NCBI GenBank assembly: GCA_002296055.1
Contig: DBHE01000116.1
Span: 1 to 19,358, forward strand
Length of the DNA stretch: 19,358 nucleotides
From: Pseudomonadaceae bacterium UBA836
GTDB taxonomy: Bacteria > Pseudomonadota > Gammaproteobacteria > Pseudomonadales > Pseudomonadaceae
Reading direction: 5' to 3'
Part shown: piece after piece, positions 5,395-14,381 of the stretch
How positions within the stretch are numbered: position 1 is the first letter of the stretch
Layout: the number at the start of each line of letters is the position of its first letter
Notes under the pieces: generated by a model
Database searches by the model: none
What the model was told of the DNA's origin: nothing
The model's input: the letters and a program-made list of their open reading frames with translations, nothing else
Position numbers and translations under genes: made by a program

Positions 5395-7950
5395 GTTGCT
5401 TTCCTGCGCGCCCAAGGCGCAGTGCCCTATGCCTACCTGTCGGTCGGCGAACTGTCCCCTGAAGATGAAGCCCTGCCAGATGCCGAGCAGCTGTCGAGCG
5501 GCGAGCGCAATCGCGAGTGGCAGAGCGACATCGCTGATCTTGCCAGCCCCCAGTGGCAGCAACGACTGCTCGACCGTGCGGCGGCGCTGCAGGGCGCCGG
5601 TTATCGTGGCCTCTTTCTGGACACTATGGACAGCTTCATGCGCCTGCCCGAGAGCCGCCGAGCGGAGCAGCAGCAGGGGCTGGTTGCGCTTCTGCAGCGC
5701 TTGCACGCTGAGTATCCGCAGCTGCAGTTATTCTTTAATCGCGGCTTTGAGGTATTACCGCAACTGGATTTCGCACCTGCTGCTGTAGCGGTGGAGTCAC
5801 TGGAGGCCAGTTGGGATCAGGCGCAGGGCCGCTACCGCCGTGTGCCGGAAAATGACCGTGCTTGGCTCGATGGCCAGCTTCAGCCTCTGCTGGCGGCCGG
5901 CGTACCGGTGGTGGCTATCGAGTACTTGCCGCCCGAGCAGCGCGAACAGGCGCGCGATCTGAGTCGCCGGCTGCAGCAAGAGGGCTTTGTGCCGGTGGTG
6001 ACCACACCGGATCTGGACTCATTGGGGGTGGGCACGCTGGAGATCGTTCCACGTCGCATTGCCTTGTTGTTTGATCCACGTGAAGGCGAGTTGACCCGTA
6101 CCCAAGGCCATGTGTTTCTGGGCGGTCTGCTGGAGTATCTGGGCTATCGCGTGGACTACTTCCCGGTCGACGGGCATTTGCCCCAGCGCCGCTTCGACGA
6201 GCTGTACGCCGGCGTTGTGGTGTGGATGACCAGTGGAGCACCTTCACAGGCCAGTGACTTCCGTCGTTTTCTGCAGGCACGGCTGAATGAGGGTACGCGC
6301 ATTGCGTTCTTTGGCGGTATGCCGCTGGATGACGCCCGCCTGCTGTCGCGGCTTGGGCTGCGGCGGCTGCCCTACGACCCGGATAACGTCAGCCTCAGCC
6401 GTGTGGACAGCTCGCTGCTTGGCAATTTTGAAGCCCCTCTGCGCCTGCGCTCACGTGATTTGCTGGCGCTGACTGCCGATGAAGACGTGCTGCGCCCGGC
6501 GCTGCAGTTACTGGATCACCAGCAGAACCTGCTCACACCGGTCGCGCTGGGCGACTGGGGCGGCTATGCGCTGGCGCCTTATCTGTTCCAGGAGTCGGCT
6601 TCCAGCCGGCGCTGGATACTCGATCCTTTCCGTTTTCTACAGCAAAGTCTGCAGCTGCAGCCCTTGCCGGCGCTGGATACCACGACCGAAAACGGTCGCC
6701 GCATCGCCACTGTGCATATTGATGGCGACGGTTTTGCCTCCCGCGCAGAGATACCCGGCACGCCCTACTCTGGCGAGGTGGTCCTGCGCGACTTCATTCG
6801 GGCCAACAACTATCTGACCTCGGTGTCGGTGGTGGAAGGCGAAGTCGGTCCCAAGGGGATGTATCCGTATCTGAGTCAGCGTCTGGAGCCCATCGCCCGC
6901 CGCATTTTTGCTGACCCGAAGGTGGAGCCAGCCACGCACACGTTCAGCCATCCCTTTTTCTGGGAGCCCGAGAAGGCCAGCCAGCGTGAGGGGTTTAACC
7001 CGGTTTACGGGCTGCACATGAACGTTCCCAATTACCCGAAGATGGACCTGCAGCGGGAAATCGTCGGCTCACGGGACTATATCCAGCAGTCGTTATTGCC
7101 GGCGGACAAGCAGGTGCGCCTGATCTTCTGGTCGGGGGAGGCGTTGCCCAGCGCGGAGGCGATCCAGATGGCCTATGACGCTGGCATGGCCAACGTCAAT
7201 GGTGCTGAAACTTACATTACCCGCGCCAACCCGTCGCTGACCGGGCTCTACCCGCTCTTGCGCCCGACCCGCGGCGGTTTGCAGATTTACGCGCCGATCA
7301 TCAACGAAAACCTTTACACCAACCTGTGGACCGGGCCTTTCTACGGGTTTGAGCGCGTGCTGGACACCTTTGAACTGACCGACTCTCCGCGCCGTTTGCG
7401 CGGTATGCATCTCTACTATCACTTCTACTCCGGTACCAAGCAGGCATCGATCAAGGCCATGGCGGATGTCTACGCTGCCATGGACCGGCAAGAACCGATC
7501 TCGCTGTGGATGGGCGACTACCTGCGCCGCGTGCGCGGGCTCTATGAGGGTAGTCTGGCGCGCCGCAGCGATGGCCGCTGGCAGTTGCGTGCATTGCAGG
7601 GGCTGCGCACTGTGCGGCTTGATCCGCAGCTGGGCTGGCCCGATCTGCTGCATTCTGAAGGGGTCGCTGGCGTGCGGGATTTGCCACAGGGCCGTTATGT
7701 CCACTTGAGCAGCGATCGCGCGGTGCTGGCGCTGCGGCCTGACCGCGATGGTGCGCCCGCCCTGGAGTACGCCAACGTGCCCGTCCAGCAATGGCAGTAT
7801 CAGCATGAGCGTGAGGTCAAGCTGTCGATGGCCGGCGCCTTTGCGCTGCGCTTTGCCGTGCGGTACGCCGGTAGCTGCAGCCTGTCAGTCGACGGGCGTC
7901 GTTACCAAGGGCAGCGCCGTGGTGGGCTGCTGGAGTTTGCACTGGAGCAA

Positions 7951-7960
7951 AAGGAGGTGA
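7951..7960 (+). promoter_or_regulatory. Strong pelB ribosome-binding site inside the pelA 3' end
   Basis: AAGGAGGTGA is a near-complete complement of the 16S rRNA tail, with AGGAGG ending 6 nt before pelB ATG 7964. It is the strongest such site in the operon and lies within pelA coding sequence, so pelB could be translated independently of ribosomes finishing pelA. Confidence 0.8.
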
Positions 7961-7963
7961 GCG

Positions 7964-10900
7964 ATGCAGTACTCGCCTGCCGCTGAGTCGACCCCACTAT
8001 TCCGGCCCTGGGCCCTTGGCCTGGCGGTTTTGCTGGTTGCCGTGGTGCTGGTGCTGACTTATCAAAACAAAAGCGCATTCATGCCGCAGGGTGAGACCGA
8101 TGCGGTGTCCGTCGGCTACGCCGAATTGCTGCTCACGGCTGAGCCCGAGAACATCGAGTTGCGTGCCGAGCTTGTAGAAATGCTGATCGAGCGCGGCGAG
8201 TTTTCCCGCGCACTCCGGCATCTGAGCGATTGGCAGGGCGGCGACGAGCAACTTCGTCGTTTTTATAACCTGGTGCTCGATGGCCGCATGGCAACAGTGC
8301 GCCGCGATGAGCAGGCGATTGCACAGGCGCGTCAGCGACTGGCCGCGTTCGATTTGACCGGGTTGACCCCGGCACAACAGGCAGAGTTGGCGGAGCTGGC
8401 GTTGGCGCTGGGCATGCCAGGCCGGGCAGCGGATTTGCATTTGGCGCTGGCCCAGGCCGAGGGACCTGACCGGCAGACGCACCAACTGGCTGCCGCGCGT
8501 TGGTATCTGGCGGCCGAGCGGCCGGCCGAGGCGTCAGCGATCTATCAGCAGTTGGCGGAAACGGCACGCACAGTCGAGGGGCGCCGGCAGTTTGCCAAGC
8601 TGGCCTACGACGGCTTGCTGGCTGCAGACCAGGCCGAGGCTGCCAGCCTCTATGCTGTGCAGTTGCTAGACAGTGGCAGCCTGAGCAGTCTGGGCGAAGA
8701 CTGGTGGCTGCCGAGCGTGCAGGTTGCTCAGGGAGCCAGACGGTATGACCTGGCGACCCGTTTGGCAGAACATTGGCGCGCCCAGGAGCCGGATAACGTT
8801 GCGGCACTGCAAGCGCGCTTTGATATGGCGCTGGCTGCCGGCGATACGGCAACGGCCTGGGAGATAGGGCAGACGCTGGTGAAAGAGGCTCCGCCCAATG
8901 CCGCGCTGTTACGGCAAATGGCGCAGCTCGGCCAGTGGCGGGGCAAACCTGAGGCGGCGCTGGACTACTGGATTGCCTATCTGGATATGGCCGAGGACGC
9001 CGAGGCACGCAATCAGGCCTGGCGCCTGGCGTTCCAGCTGTTCGACTACAACCGTGGCGTGCAGCTGCTGAGCGGCATGGCAGCCTCCCGGCGCCTTACC
9101 GACAAAGAGCTGGACGCGCTGATTTATGCCCACGAGCAGCGCGGCACGCCGGCGATGGCGGAAAACTGGCTACGCGGCTACCTGCAGCGCGCCGCCAGTC
9201 AGCGTTTGGCTTGGACGCGGCTGATGCAGAACCTGCAGAACCGTCAATTGCTGCAGCGTGAAGCCGACACATGGCCGCAGTTCGCCGGCCGGCATCAGCT
9301 CACTATCAGTGAACGTATGAGCTGGGCCGAGGTGTTGTGGAACCTGTACCAACCCGAACAAGCCTGGCAAGTACTGGATGTGGCGCCGCTGGACCAGCTC
9401 AGCCCAGATTACTGGCGTTTGCGCGCAGCCCTGGCCTGGGAGCTGGAGCAAGACGATGCGGTACAGGCCAGCTACGAGGCGCTGCTTGCCCAGGGAGCGG
9501 TACTGCTGCAGAGCGAGCAGGCACAGCTGATCGATATGTATCGCCAGCAAAATCCAGAGTTGGCGCTGCGCATGCTGACCGCCAACTGGCGGCGCAGTGG
9601 CGATAGCCGCTATCTGGTCGATGCGCTGCAACTCGCTGAGGATCAGCAGGATTGGACGCTGTTGGCTGCCCTGGTGGCCGAGGCGGAGCAGTCACCGACC
9701 ACCGCCGAGCTGTTGCCGGTATTGCTTGCGCGCGGCCTGCTGGCAGAGCGCGCCGGACGCTTTGCGGAGGCCGAGCGGCTGTACTTGCATGGGCTTTCTC
9801 AGCAGCCGCGCAACAGTCTGCTGCGCGCGCGGCTGCTCTGGTTGTTTGTCGATAGAGTAGATCGCAGCAAGCTGGAGCGTGCCCTGCGGCAGTGGGAAGG
9901 TGAGGCCCAGTCGGTCCCCGTTATGTGGCTGCCGATGGGCGCTGCCAACCAGCTGCTCTCGCGCAATACCCAGGCGCTGCAGTGGTTCAATCGTCACCTG
10001 CGCGATAACCCGCAGGACACCTTGGCCTTGGCCGCCTACGCCGATGCCCTGGAGGCCAGCGGCCGGGAAGCTGCCGCACTGCAGCTGCGTAGTCGCTTGC
10101 TGAATCGTTTGCGTTTTGCCGATATCGAGCGGGCTCCCTATACCGAGCGCCAGACCTGGGCACGACTGATGACCGCCGGTGGGTCACCGCGTCAGGCGCT
10201 GGCAGGGCTGCAGCGCTGGCACGACGGCTCGGTCGGCACGCTGCAGCTTTGGTATGCCGCTCAGCTGGCTCGCTTGGACAGTATCAATCAGGAAGCACAG
10301 AAGGATGCCTGGTTGGCCTGGGGGCGCGAGCGCGGCCTGCGGGAAGAAGGGTATCAGCGAATTCAGGAAGCGCTGCGAACCAATCGGCGTGAGGCGTTGG
10401 CGGCGTTGCTGGTCAACCCGCAGGTTGATGATGCCCACCGGGTTGCTGCATTGGAACGCCTTGGCGATGACAACCAGGCCATGGCGCAAGCACTGTCCTC
10501 GCTGGGCGAGCAGCAGCCGCTGGCGGTGCGCCGGCAGTTGTGGCGGCAATCGGTCGCCTTCCTGGAGCGCTACCCGCAAGGGCTGCGCGTTGGCTGGGGA
10601 GAGGAGGATTTCGGCGGATTGAAGACTCGCGGTCCGCAGCTCAGTATTGCCCGTTTTATTGGCGAGAACTGGTACCTGCGCGCCGATGGTGGCCGGGCAG
10701 AGTATGACTCGCCGCTGCTCGACAGCAGTGTGCTGGGCGCGGAACGCAATTTGCTGCTGCGTGCCGAGCGCCAGTTGCCGAACGGCGACCTGTCGCTAGA
10801 GCTGGATCACAGCGGCCGGCAGGATGACAACCGCACCGGTGTCGGCATTGCGCGGCGCTGGAGTGAAGGTGGCAATGAAGTCGAAGTAGGTGCGGACTTG

Positions 10901-11518
10901 CAGCGCGAAAGTCGTGAGACCGGCCTGATGCGCGCGTTGGGCGAGGAAAGCGCGCTGTGGTTGCGCGCCAGCCATGCCTTCAGTGCGCGCGATCAACTGA
11001 GCTGGCAGGTGTCACAGCGCCAGTTTGACAGCCGCTCGGGGATTGATATCGGCTCCGGTAAGCAGGTGAATCTGGAGTTCAGTCAGATTCAGTTTTTTGA
11101 GGGCCCTACCTGGATTCTTCGCACGGGTATCGAGTGGCAGCGCAACAGCCTCAGTGGTGAGTCGCTGGGTTCTCTGCTGGTGGCTAACGGTGGAGCTGTG
11201 CGGCAAGACGATGTGACGGCCGACCAACTGCTGCCCGAGCGTGTGGGCCGGGTCTACATTGGTAGCCAGCTGCGCCGGGGGATGCCAGGCCTGATCAACC
11301 GCAATCGCGGCCAATACACCTGGCTGCTGGACGCTTCTACCGGTTGGGACTGGGAAGAGCAGAGCATGAATTTCGCCCTCAATGCCGGTATTGGCATCGA
11401 GGTGTTTGGCGACGACGAACTGTCGTTCACCGCCGGCTACCAATCGGAGCCGATTGGGGGTGATGGTGAGGCAGGCGGTACCGCAACGATTTCCTACAGC
11501 AGTCGCTTTGGCCGCTGA
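7964..11518 (+). CDS. pelB: PelB, outer-membrane Pel export porin with periplasmic TPR scaffold
   Basis: The protein has 1184 residues (P. aeruginosa PelB has 1193). A single N-terminal membrane helix (about 15-34, WALGLAVLLVAVVLVLTY) anchors it in the inner membrane. Residues about 45-860 are a long alpha-helical superhelix of TPR-like repeats, rich in paired A/L helices such as LLTAEPENIELRAELVEMLI and ARGLLAERAGRFAEAERLYLHG. From about residue 877 (VGWGEEDFGG) the sequence turns to alternating amphipathic beta-strands ending in ATISYSSRFGR, the outer-membrane beta-barrel through which Pel leaves the cell. In the known system the TPR region binds PelA and raises its deacetylase activity, so loss of PelA would leave the scaffold without its partner. 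The start overlaps pelA by 23 bp and has a very strong ribosome-binding site. Confidence 0.95.
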   Translation: MQYSPAAESTPLFRPWALGLAVLLVAVVLVLTYQNKSAFMPQGETDAVSVGYAELLLTAEPENIELRAELVEMLIERGEFSRALRHLSDWQGGDEQLRRFYNLVLDGRMATVRRDEQAIAQARQRLAAFDLTGLTPAQQAELAELALALGMPGRAADLHLALAQAEGPDRQTHQLAAARWYLAAERPAEASAIYQQLAETARTVEGRRQFAKLAYDGLLAADQAEAASLYAVQLLDSGSLSSLGEDWWLPSVQVAQGARRYDLATRLAEHWRAQEPDNVAALQARFDMALAAGDTATAWEIGQTLVKEAPPNAALLRQMAQLGQWRGKPEAALDYWIAYLDMAEDAEARNQAWRLAFQLFDYNRGVQLLSGMAASRRLTDKELDALIYAHEQRGTPAMAENWLRGYLQRAASQRLAWTRLMQNLQNRQLLQREADTWPQFAGRHQLTISERMSWAEVLWNLYQPEQAWQVLDVAPLDQLSPDYWRLRAALAWELEQDDAVQASYEALLAQGAVLLQSEQAQLIDMYRQQNPELALRMLTANWRRSGDSRYLVDALQLAEDQQDWTLLAALVAEAEQSPTTAELLPVLLARGLLAERAGRFAEAERLYLHGLSQQPRNSLLRARLLWLFVDRVDRSKLERALRQWEGEAQSVPVMWLPMGAANQLLSRNTQALQWFNRHLRDNPQDTLALAAYADALEASGREAAALQLRSRLLNRLRFADIERAPYTERQTWARLMTAGGSPRQALAGLQRWHDGSVGTLQLWYAAQLARLDSINQEAQKDAWLAWGRERGLREEGYQRIQEALRTNRREALAALLVNPQVDDAHRVAALERLGDDNQAMAQALSSLGEQQPLAVRRQLWRQSVAFLERYPQGLRVGWGEEDFGGLKTRGPQLSIARFIGENWYLRADGGRAEYDSPLLDSSVLGAERNLLLRAERQLPNGDLSLELDHSGRQDDNRTGVGIARRWSEGGNEVEVGADLQRESRETGLMRALGEESALWLRASHAFSARDQLSWQVSQRQFDSRSGIDIGSGKQVNLEFSQIQFFEGPTWILRTGIEWQRNSLSGESLGSLLVANGGAVRQDDVTADQLLPERVGRVYIGSQLRRGMPGLINRNRGQYTWLLDASTGWDWEEQSMNFALNAGIGIEVFGDDELSFTAGYQSEPIGGDGEAGGTATISYSSRFGR

Positions 11519-11540
11519 AGGCACAACAAAGGAGCACAAC

Positions 11541-12059
11541 ATGCGCATTCTCAAGGGTATGACACTGGCGGCGACTCTGCTGGTCGTCTCCGCCTGCAGT
11601 ACCTTCTCCGGGAACAACGGCCCGAGCTTTCCAGCATCAGCCAGCTGGGGTTTGTTACCGATGGTCAACTATTCGCAGACCCCGCAAGCCGGCGAGCGCA
11701 GCGAGCAGATTCTGCTTAGCGTACTGTCGGAAGAGGGCATTCAGCCGCGCATCTATCCGCATGTCGAGGATCAGGACTTGCTGGTACTGGATGACCACAA
11801 GCGCTACGAGCAAGCGCTGCAGTGGGCTCAGGGCCAGGGCTTTGATTACCTGGTCAGCGGCAGTGTCGAAGAGTGGCAGTACAAGAATGGCCTGGACGGC
11901 GAGCCGGCCGTAGGCTTGAGCCTGCGGGTGCTGGATGCGCGCACCGGACAGGTGCTGTGGAGCAACAGCGGTGCCCGTGCCGGCTGGTCGCGCGAGAGTC
12001 TCGCCGGCTCGGCGCAGAAGGTACTTAATACTCTGATCGGTGACCTGCGGATCGAATAA
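11541..12059 (+). CDS. pelC: PelC, outer-membrane lipoprotein of Pel export
   Basis: The protein has 172 residues, the same length as P. aeruginosa PelC. The lipoprotein signal is clear: a basic start (MRILKG), a hydrophobic core, and lipobox VSAC with the acylated cysteine at position 19. Serine at +2 favours outer-membrane sorting over inner-membrane retention. The mature part is an alpha/beta domain related to the TolB-type N-terminal fold (LLPMVNYSQTPQAGERSEQILLSVLSEEGI, then LDARTGQVLWSNSG). In the known system twelve PelC subunits form a ring at the periplasmic mouth of the PelB barrel and funnel the cationic polymer. I chose ATG 11541, with AAAGGAG (11528-11534) 6 nt upstream; an in-frame upstream start at 11382 would bury the signal peptide and overlap pelB heavily. 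The TAA stop shares one base with the pelD ATG. Confidence 0.95.
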   Translation: MRILKGMTLAATLLVVSACSTFSGNNGPSFPASASWGLLPMVNYSQTPQAGERSEQILLSVLSEEGIQPRIYPHVEDQDLLVLDDHKRYEQALQWAQGQGFDYLVSGSVEEWQYKNGLDGEPAVGLSLRVLDARTGQVLWSNSGARAGWSRESLAGSAQKVLNTLIGDLRIE

Positions 12060-13423
12060 TGTTCAAGAACTCGGTGCACAAGGATTATCGCCTGGCGCCC
12101 GGCAACAATCGTCGCTGGTCCTGGGTGGAAACGCCGCTGCTAACGGCTCTTGTGCTGGGGGTATGCTATTGGCTGCACCCGGCGGACCCGCTGTTTCTGC
12201 AGGGCTTCCCGTGGCCGATTCTGGCGCCACTGCTGTTAGCGGTGCGCTACGGTTTTTTGCAAGGTGCGTGCAGTGCGGCGCTGCTGGTGCTGGTCGCCTA
12301 TGTTCTGCACCGCCTGGACTTCCCGGGTTACGTCGAGGTGCCAGGCTCCTTTATCGTCGGCGTACTGGTCGCCAGCATGGTGGTTGGCGAGTTTCGAGAC
12401 CTCTGGGGTCGTCGCCTAGAGCGACTGCAAACGGCCAACGAGTATCGCCAGTACCGGCTTGACGAATTTACCCGCGCCTATCATGTGCTGCGCAGCTCCC
12501 ATGAGCGGTTGGAGCAGCGCGTTGCTGGCAGTGATACCAGTCTGCGCAGCACGCTGCTGTTGCTTCGGCGTCAGCTGCAGGAACAGCCGCAGGGTGATGC
12601 ACTTGAGCAGATGGCACCCGCGCTGCTGGGGGTATTGGCTCAGTATGGCTCTTTCAACGCGGCGGCGCTTTATGCCGTGCGCGAGGGAGAGCTGCTGTTG
12701 CAGCGGCCGCTGGCAGATATTGGCGAAGCGGTTGAGCTGCCTGAGGATGACCTGCTGCTGACACTGTGCCTGCAGCGAGGTGAAGTGGTCAGCGTGCGCG
12801 ACAGTTTTCTGGAAACTGGCCGAGAAGAGCAGGTGTCGGCGCTACAGGCGTGTATCCCCCTGTTGTCGGTAGAAGGGGAGGTGCTGGCGGTGGTTGCGGT
12901 TCATAGCATGCCCTTCTTCGCATTCAACGAGCGCACCTTTACCTTGTTGGCACTCTTGGGTGGGCACATGGCTGACCTGCTGGAAACGCCGCGCCAGTTG
13001 CTGCGTCCAGACGATGCCGAAGCGCGCCGTTTCTCTCAGCAGCTGCGCCGTGCGCTGCGCGATGCAACCGAACACGATCTGCCCAGCAGTTTGGCGTTTT
13101 TGAAGTTGCCGGATGATAGCGTTGCCTTGCAAAAGCTGCTGATTGAAAGCCAGCGAGGTCTCGATCTGCAGCTGGTCTTGCAGTGCGCCAATGGAGCAGA
13201 GGGCGTGCTGGTACTGATGCCTCTGACAGATCAGGACGGCAGCCGCGGATACAGTCAGCGTTTGAATCGTATGGTGCAAGAGCGCTTCGATAACGCATCC
13301 AGCCTCGAGGCTCTGGGGGTTGGCATTCACTATTACGAGATCCGCCAGAACAAGCCGGACAGCGCCTTGGCCGAGTTTTTATATCAGGAGTGTGGGCTGA
13401 ATGAGCAGCAAGTGGCTATTTAG
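12059..13423 (+). CDS. pelD: PelD, inner-membrane c-di-GMP receptor of the Pel synthase
   Basis: The protein has 454 residues (455 in P. aeruginosa). Residues about 25-113 hold four membrane helices (TPLLTALVLGVCYWL to FIVGVLVASMVV). A charged, probably coiled linker (115-175) precedes a GAF domain (about 185-310) and a degenerate GGDEF domain (about 318-450) lacking the cyclase motif. The inhibitory-site residues that bind c-di-GMP in P. aeruginosa PelD, R367-x-x-D370 and R402, correspond to R366-G-L-D369 and R401 here, so the receptor looks functional: it would switch on polymer synthesis post-translationally at high c-di-GMP. It is not predicted to make c-di-GMP. The start overlaps the pelC stop by one base (TAATG), and the end overlaps pelE by 23 bp, indicating translational coupling. 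Its stop is TAG. Confidence 0.95.
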   Translation: MFKNSVHKDYRLAPGNNRRWSWVETPLLTALVLGVCYWLHPADPLFLQGFPWPILAPLLLAVRYGFLQGACSAALLVLVAYVLHRLDFPGYVEVPGSFIVGVLVASMVVGEFRDLWGRRLERLQTANEYRQYRLDEFTRAYHVLRSSHERLEQRVAGSDTSLRSTLLLLRRQLQEQPQGDALEQMAPALLGVLAQYGSFNAAALYAVREGELLLQRPLADIGEAVELPEDDLLLTLCLQRGEVVSVRDSFLETGREEQVSALQACIPLLSVEGEVLAVVAVHSMPFFAFNERTFTLLALLGGHMADLLETPRQLLRPDDAEARRFSQQLRRALRDATEHDLPSSLAFLKLPDDSVALQKLLIESQRGLDLQLVLQCANGAEGVLVLMPLTDQDGSRGYSQRLNRMVQERFDNASSLEALGVGIHYYEIRQNKPDSALAEFLYQECGLNEQQVAI

Positions 13424-14381
13424 CGGCGCCCTGGCCTTTGAGCTGGGCAGCTGGGGTGGGCTGCTGAGCAACCCCTCGCTTATCGAGGGGTTGTACCTGT
13501 ATGTGGTCCCCCATGCCATCGCCTCTGTCATGTTGGCAGCGGCACTTTGGCTGGTGCTGCCTAGGCGCTACCGCTTTCCTTTGCCCTGGTCTCCGATGCT
13601 GCTGTTCAGTCTGATTTTCTTTATTCCGGTGGCTGGTGCCGTCGGTGTCATGCTGGGAGTCTTTCCCGGGCTGTATCTGCCACGGCGCGAGGTTGAGCAG
13701 GGTTGGCAGCTGACGCGCATGCCGAGCCTGCCGTACCGGGCCGTCGACGAGTGGCACTCGCCGCTGTTTAACGACGGTGGCTTGCAGGACGTACTGCAAC
13801 TGGCTGGCGACTCTGAACGCCGGCTGTCTGCCTTGCTGGCGACCCGAGCGATGCCTGGAAATGACGCCGTGCCAGTGCTGAAGTTGGCGCTGCGTGATCC
13901 GGAAGACGATGTGCGCTTGCTGGCCTACTCGATGCTTGATCAGCGCGAGAACCGTATCAATCAGCATATCGAACGCCTTCTTGAGCGGCAGGCTGAGACG
14001 CCTTCTGCGGGGACTCGCGCAGTCCTCGCCGGGTGGTACTGGGAGCTGGCCTACCTGGGGCTGGCGCAGGGCGGCGTGTTGCAGCACGTTTTGCAGCAGG
14101 CGCTGGAACACGCTGATGCTGCGCTGCGTTCCGAGCCTTCCGGCGATCTTGCGGTGCTTGCGGGGCGTATTCAGATTGCGCGTGGTCAGGCTGCCGAGGC
14201 CCGGCGCTATCTGGAACAGGCGGCCGATCTTGGGGTGGGTACCACCCGACTGGCGCCCTTGCTGGCCGAGGTCGCGTTTCTTGAGCATCGCTACAGTGAG
14301 GTCGTCAATCAGTTGCAACGCATCAGCCCAGCCATGCGCGCCAAGCCGCCGTTGGCAGCGACCGCAGGATATTGGTTATGA
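13401..14381 (+). CDS. pelE: PelE, inner-membrane TPR protein of the Pel synthase
   Basis: The protein has 326 residues, close to P. aeruginosa PelE. Two clear membrane helices lie near residues 32-54 (YLYVVPHAIASVMLAAALWLV) and 64-90 (SPMLLFSLIFFIPVAGAVGVM); an earlier hydrophobic stretch is weaker. The remainder (about 110-326) is helical with TPR character, for example VLAGRIQIARGQAAEARRYLEQAADLG and LAPLLAEVAFLEHRYSEVVNQLQRI. In the known system PelE bridges PelD, PelF and PelG in the inner membrane. CAGGAG (13385-13390) precedes ATG 13401 by 10 nt, inside the pelD coding region. The TGA stop overlaps the pelF ATG as ATGA, a tightly coupled junction. No catalytic motif is visible, consistent with a scaffold role. 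Confidence 0.93.
   Translation: MSSKWLFSGALAFELGSWGGLLSNPSLIEGLYLYVVPHAIASVMLAAALWLVLPRRYRFPLPWSPMLLFSLIFFIPVAGAVGVMLGVFPGLYLPRREVEQGWQLTRMPSLPYRAVDEWHSPLFNDGGLQDVLQLAGDSERRLSALLATRAMPGNDAVPVLKLALRDPEDDVRLLAYSMLDQRENRINQHIERLLERQAETPSAGTRAVLAGWYWELAYLGLAQGGVLQHVLQQALEHADAALRSEPSGDLAVLAGRIQIARGQAAEARRYLEQAADLGVGTTRLAPLLAEVAFLEHRYSEVVNQLQRISPAMRAKPPLAATAGYWL

Larger units (their letters stand above)
5185..7986 (+). pseudogene. pelA: pelA, Pel polysaccharide hydrolase/deacetylase, interrupted by an amber stop at codon 70
   Basis: Read through the stop, the gene encodes 933 positions, against 948 in P. aeruginosa PelA, a periplasmic enzyme that deacetylates and can cleave Pel. Residues 1-33 are a signal peptide (basic start, hydrophobic core, PAAA then Q34). 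Residues about 37-290 form the GH166 TIM barrel: acidic catalytic candidates D146 in LFLDTMDSF and E204 in VAVESLE are 58 residues apart, exactly as D160 and E218 are in P. aeruginosa. A flavodoxin-like linker domain follows. The CE4-like deacetylase has VHIDGDGF (D513, D515) and THTFSHPF (H585, H589), matching D528/D530/H600/H604. The last 150 residues are beta-rich. TAG at 5392-5394 splits it into a 69-codon piece and an open stretch from GTG 5422 in the same frame. Everything after the stop looks under purifying constraint, so the lesion is either recent or a base error. Its end overlaps pelB by 23 bp. Confidence 0.88.

Noticed and set aside
5342..5788. A +2-frame open stretch of 148 codons that bridges the pelA amber codon
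   Set aside because: PelA-like sequence is in the same frame before and after the stop, so no frameshift is needed. The bridging translation is arginine/cysteine/serine-rich and resembles no family.
11382..11540. Upstream start that would extend PelC by 53 residues
   Set aside because: It lies inside pelB, would put the lipoprotein signal in mid-protein, and the ATG at 11541 has a proper ribosome-binding site and gives the family length.
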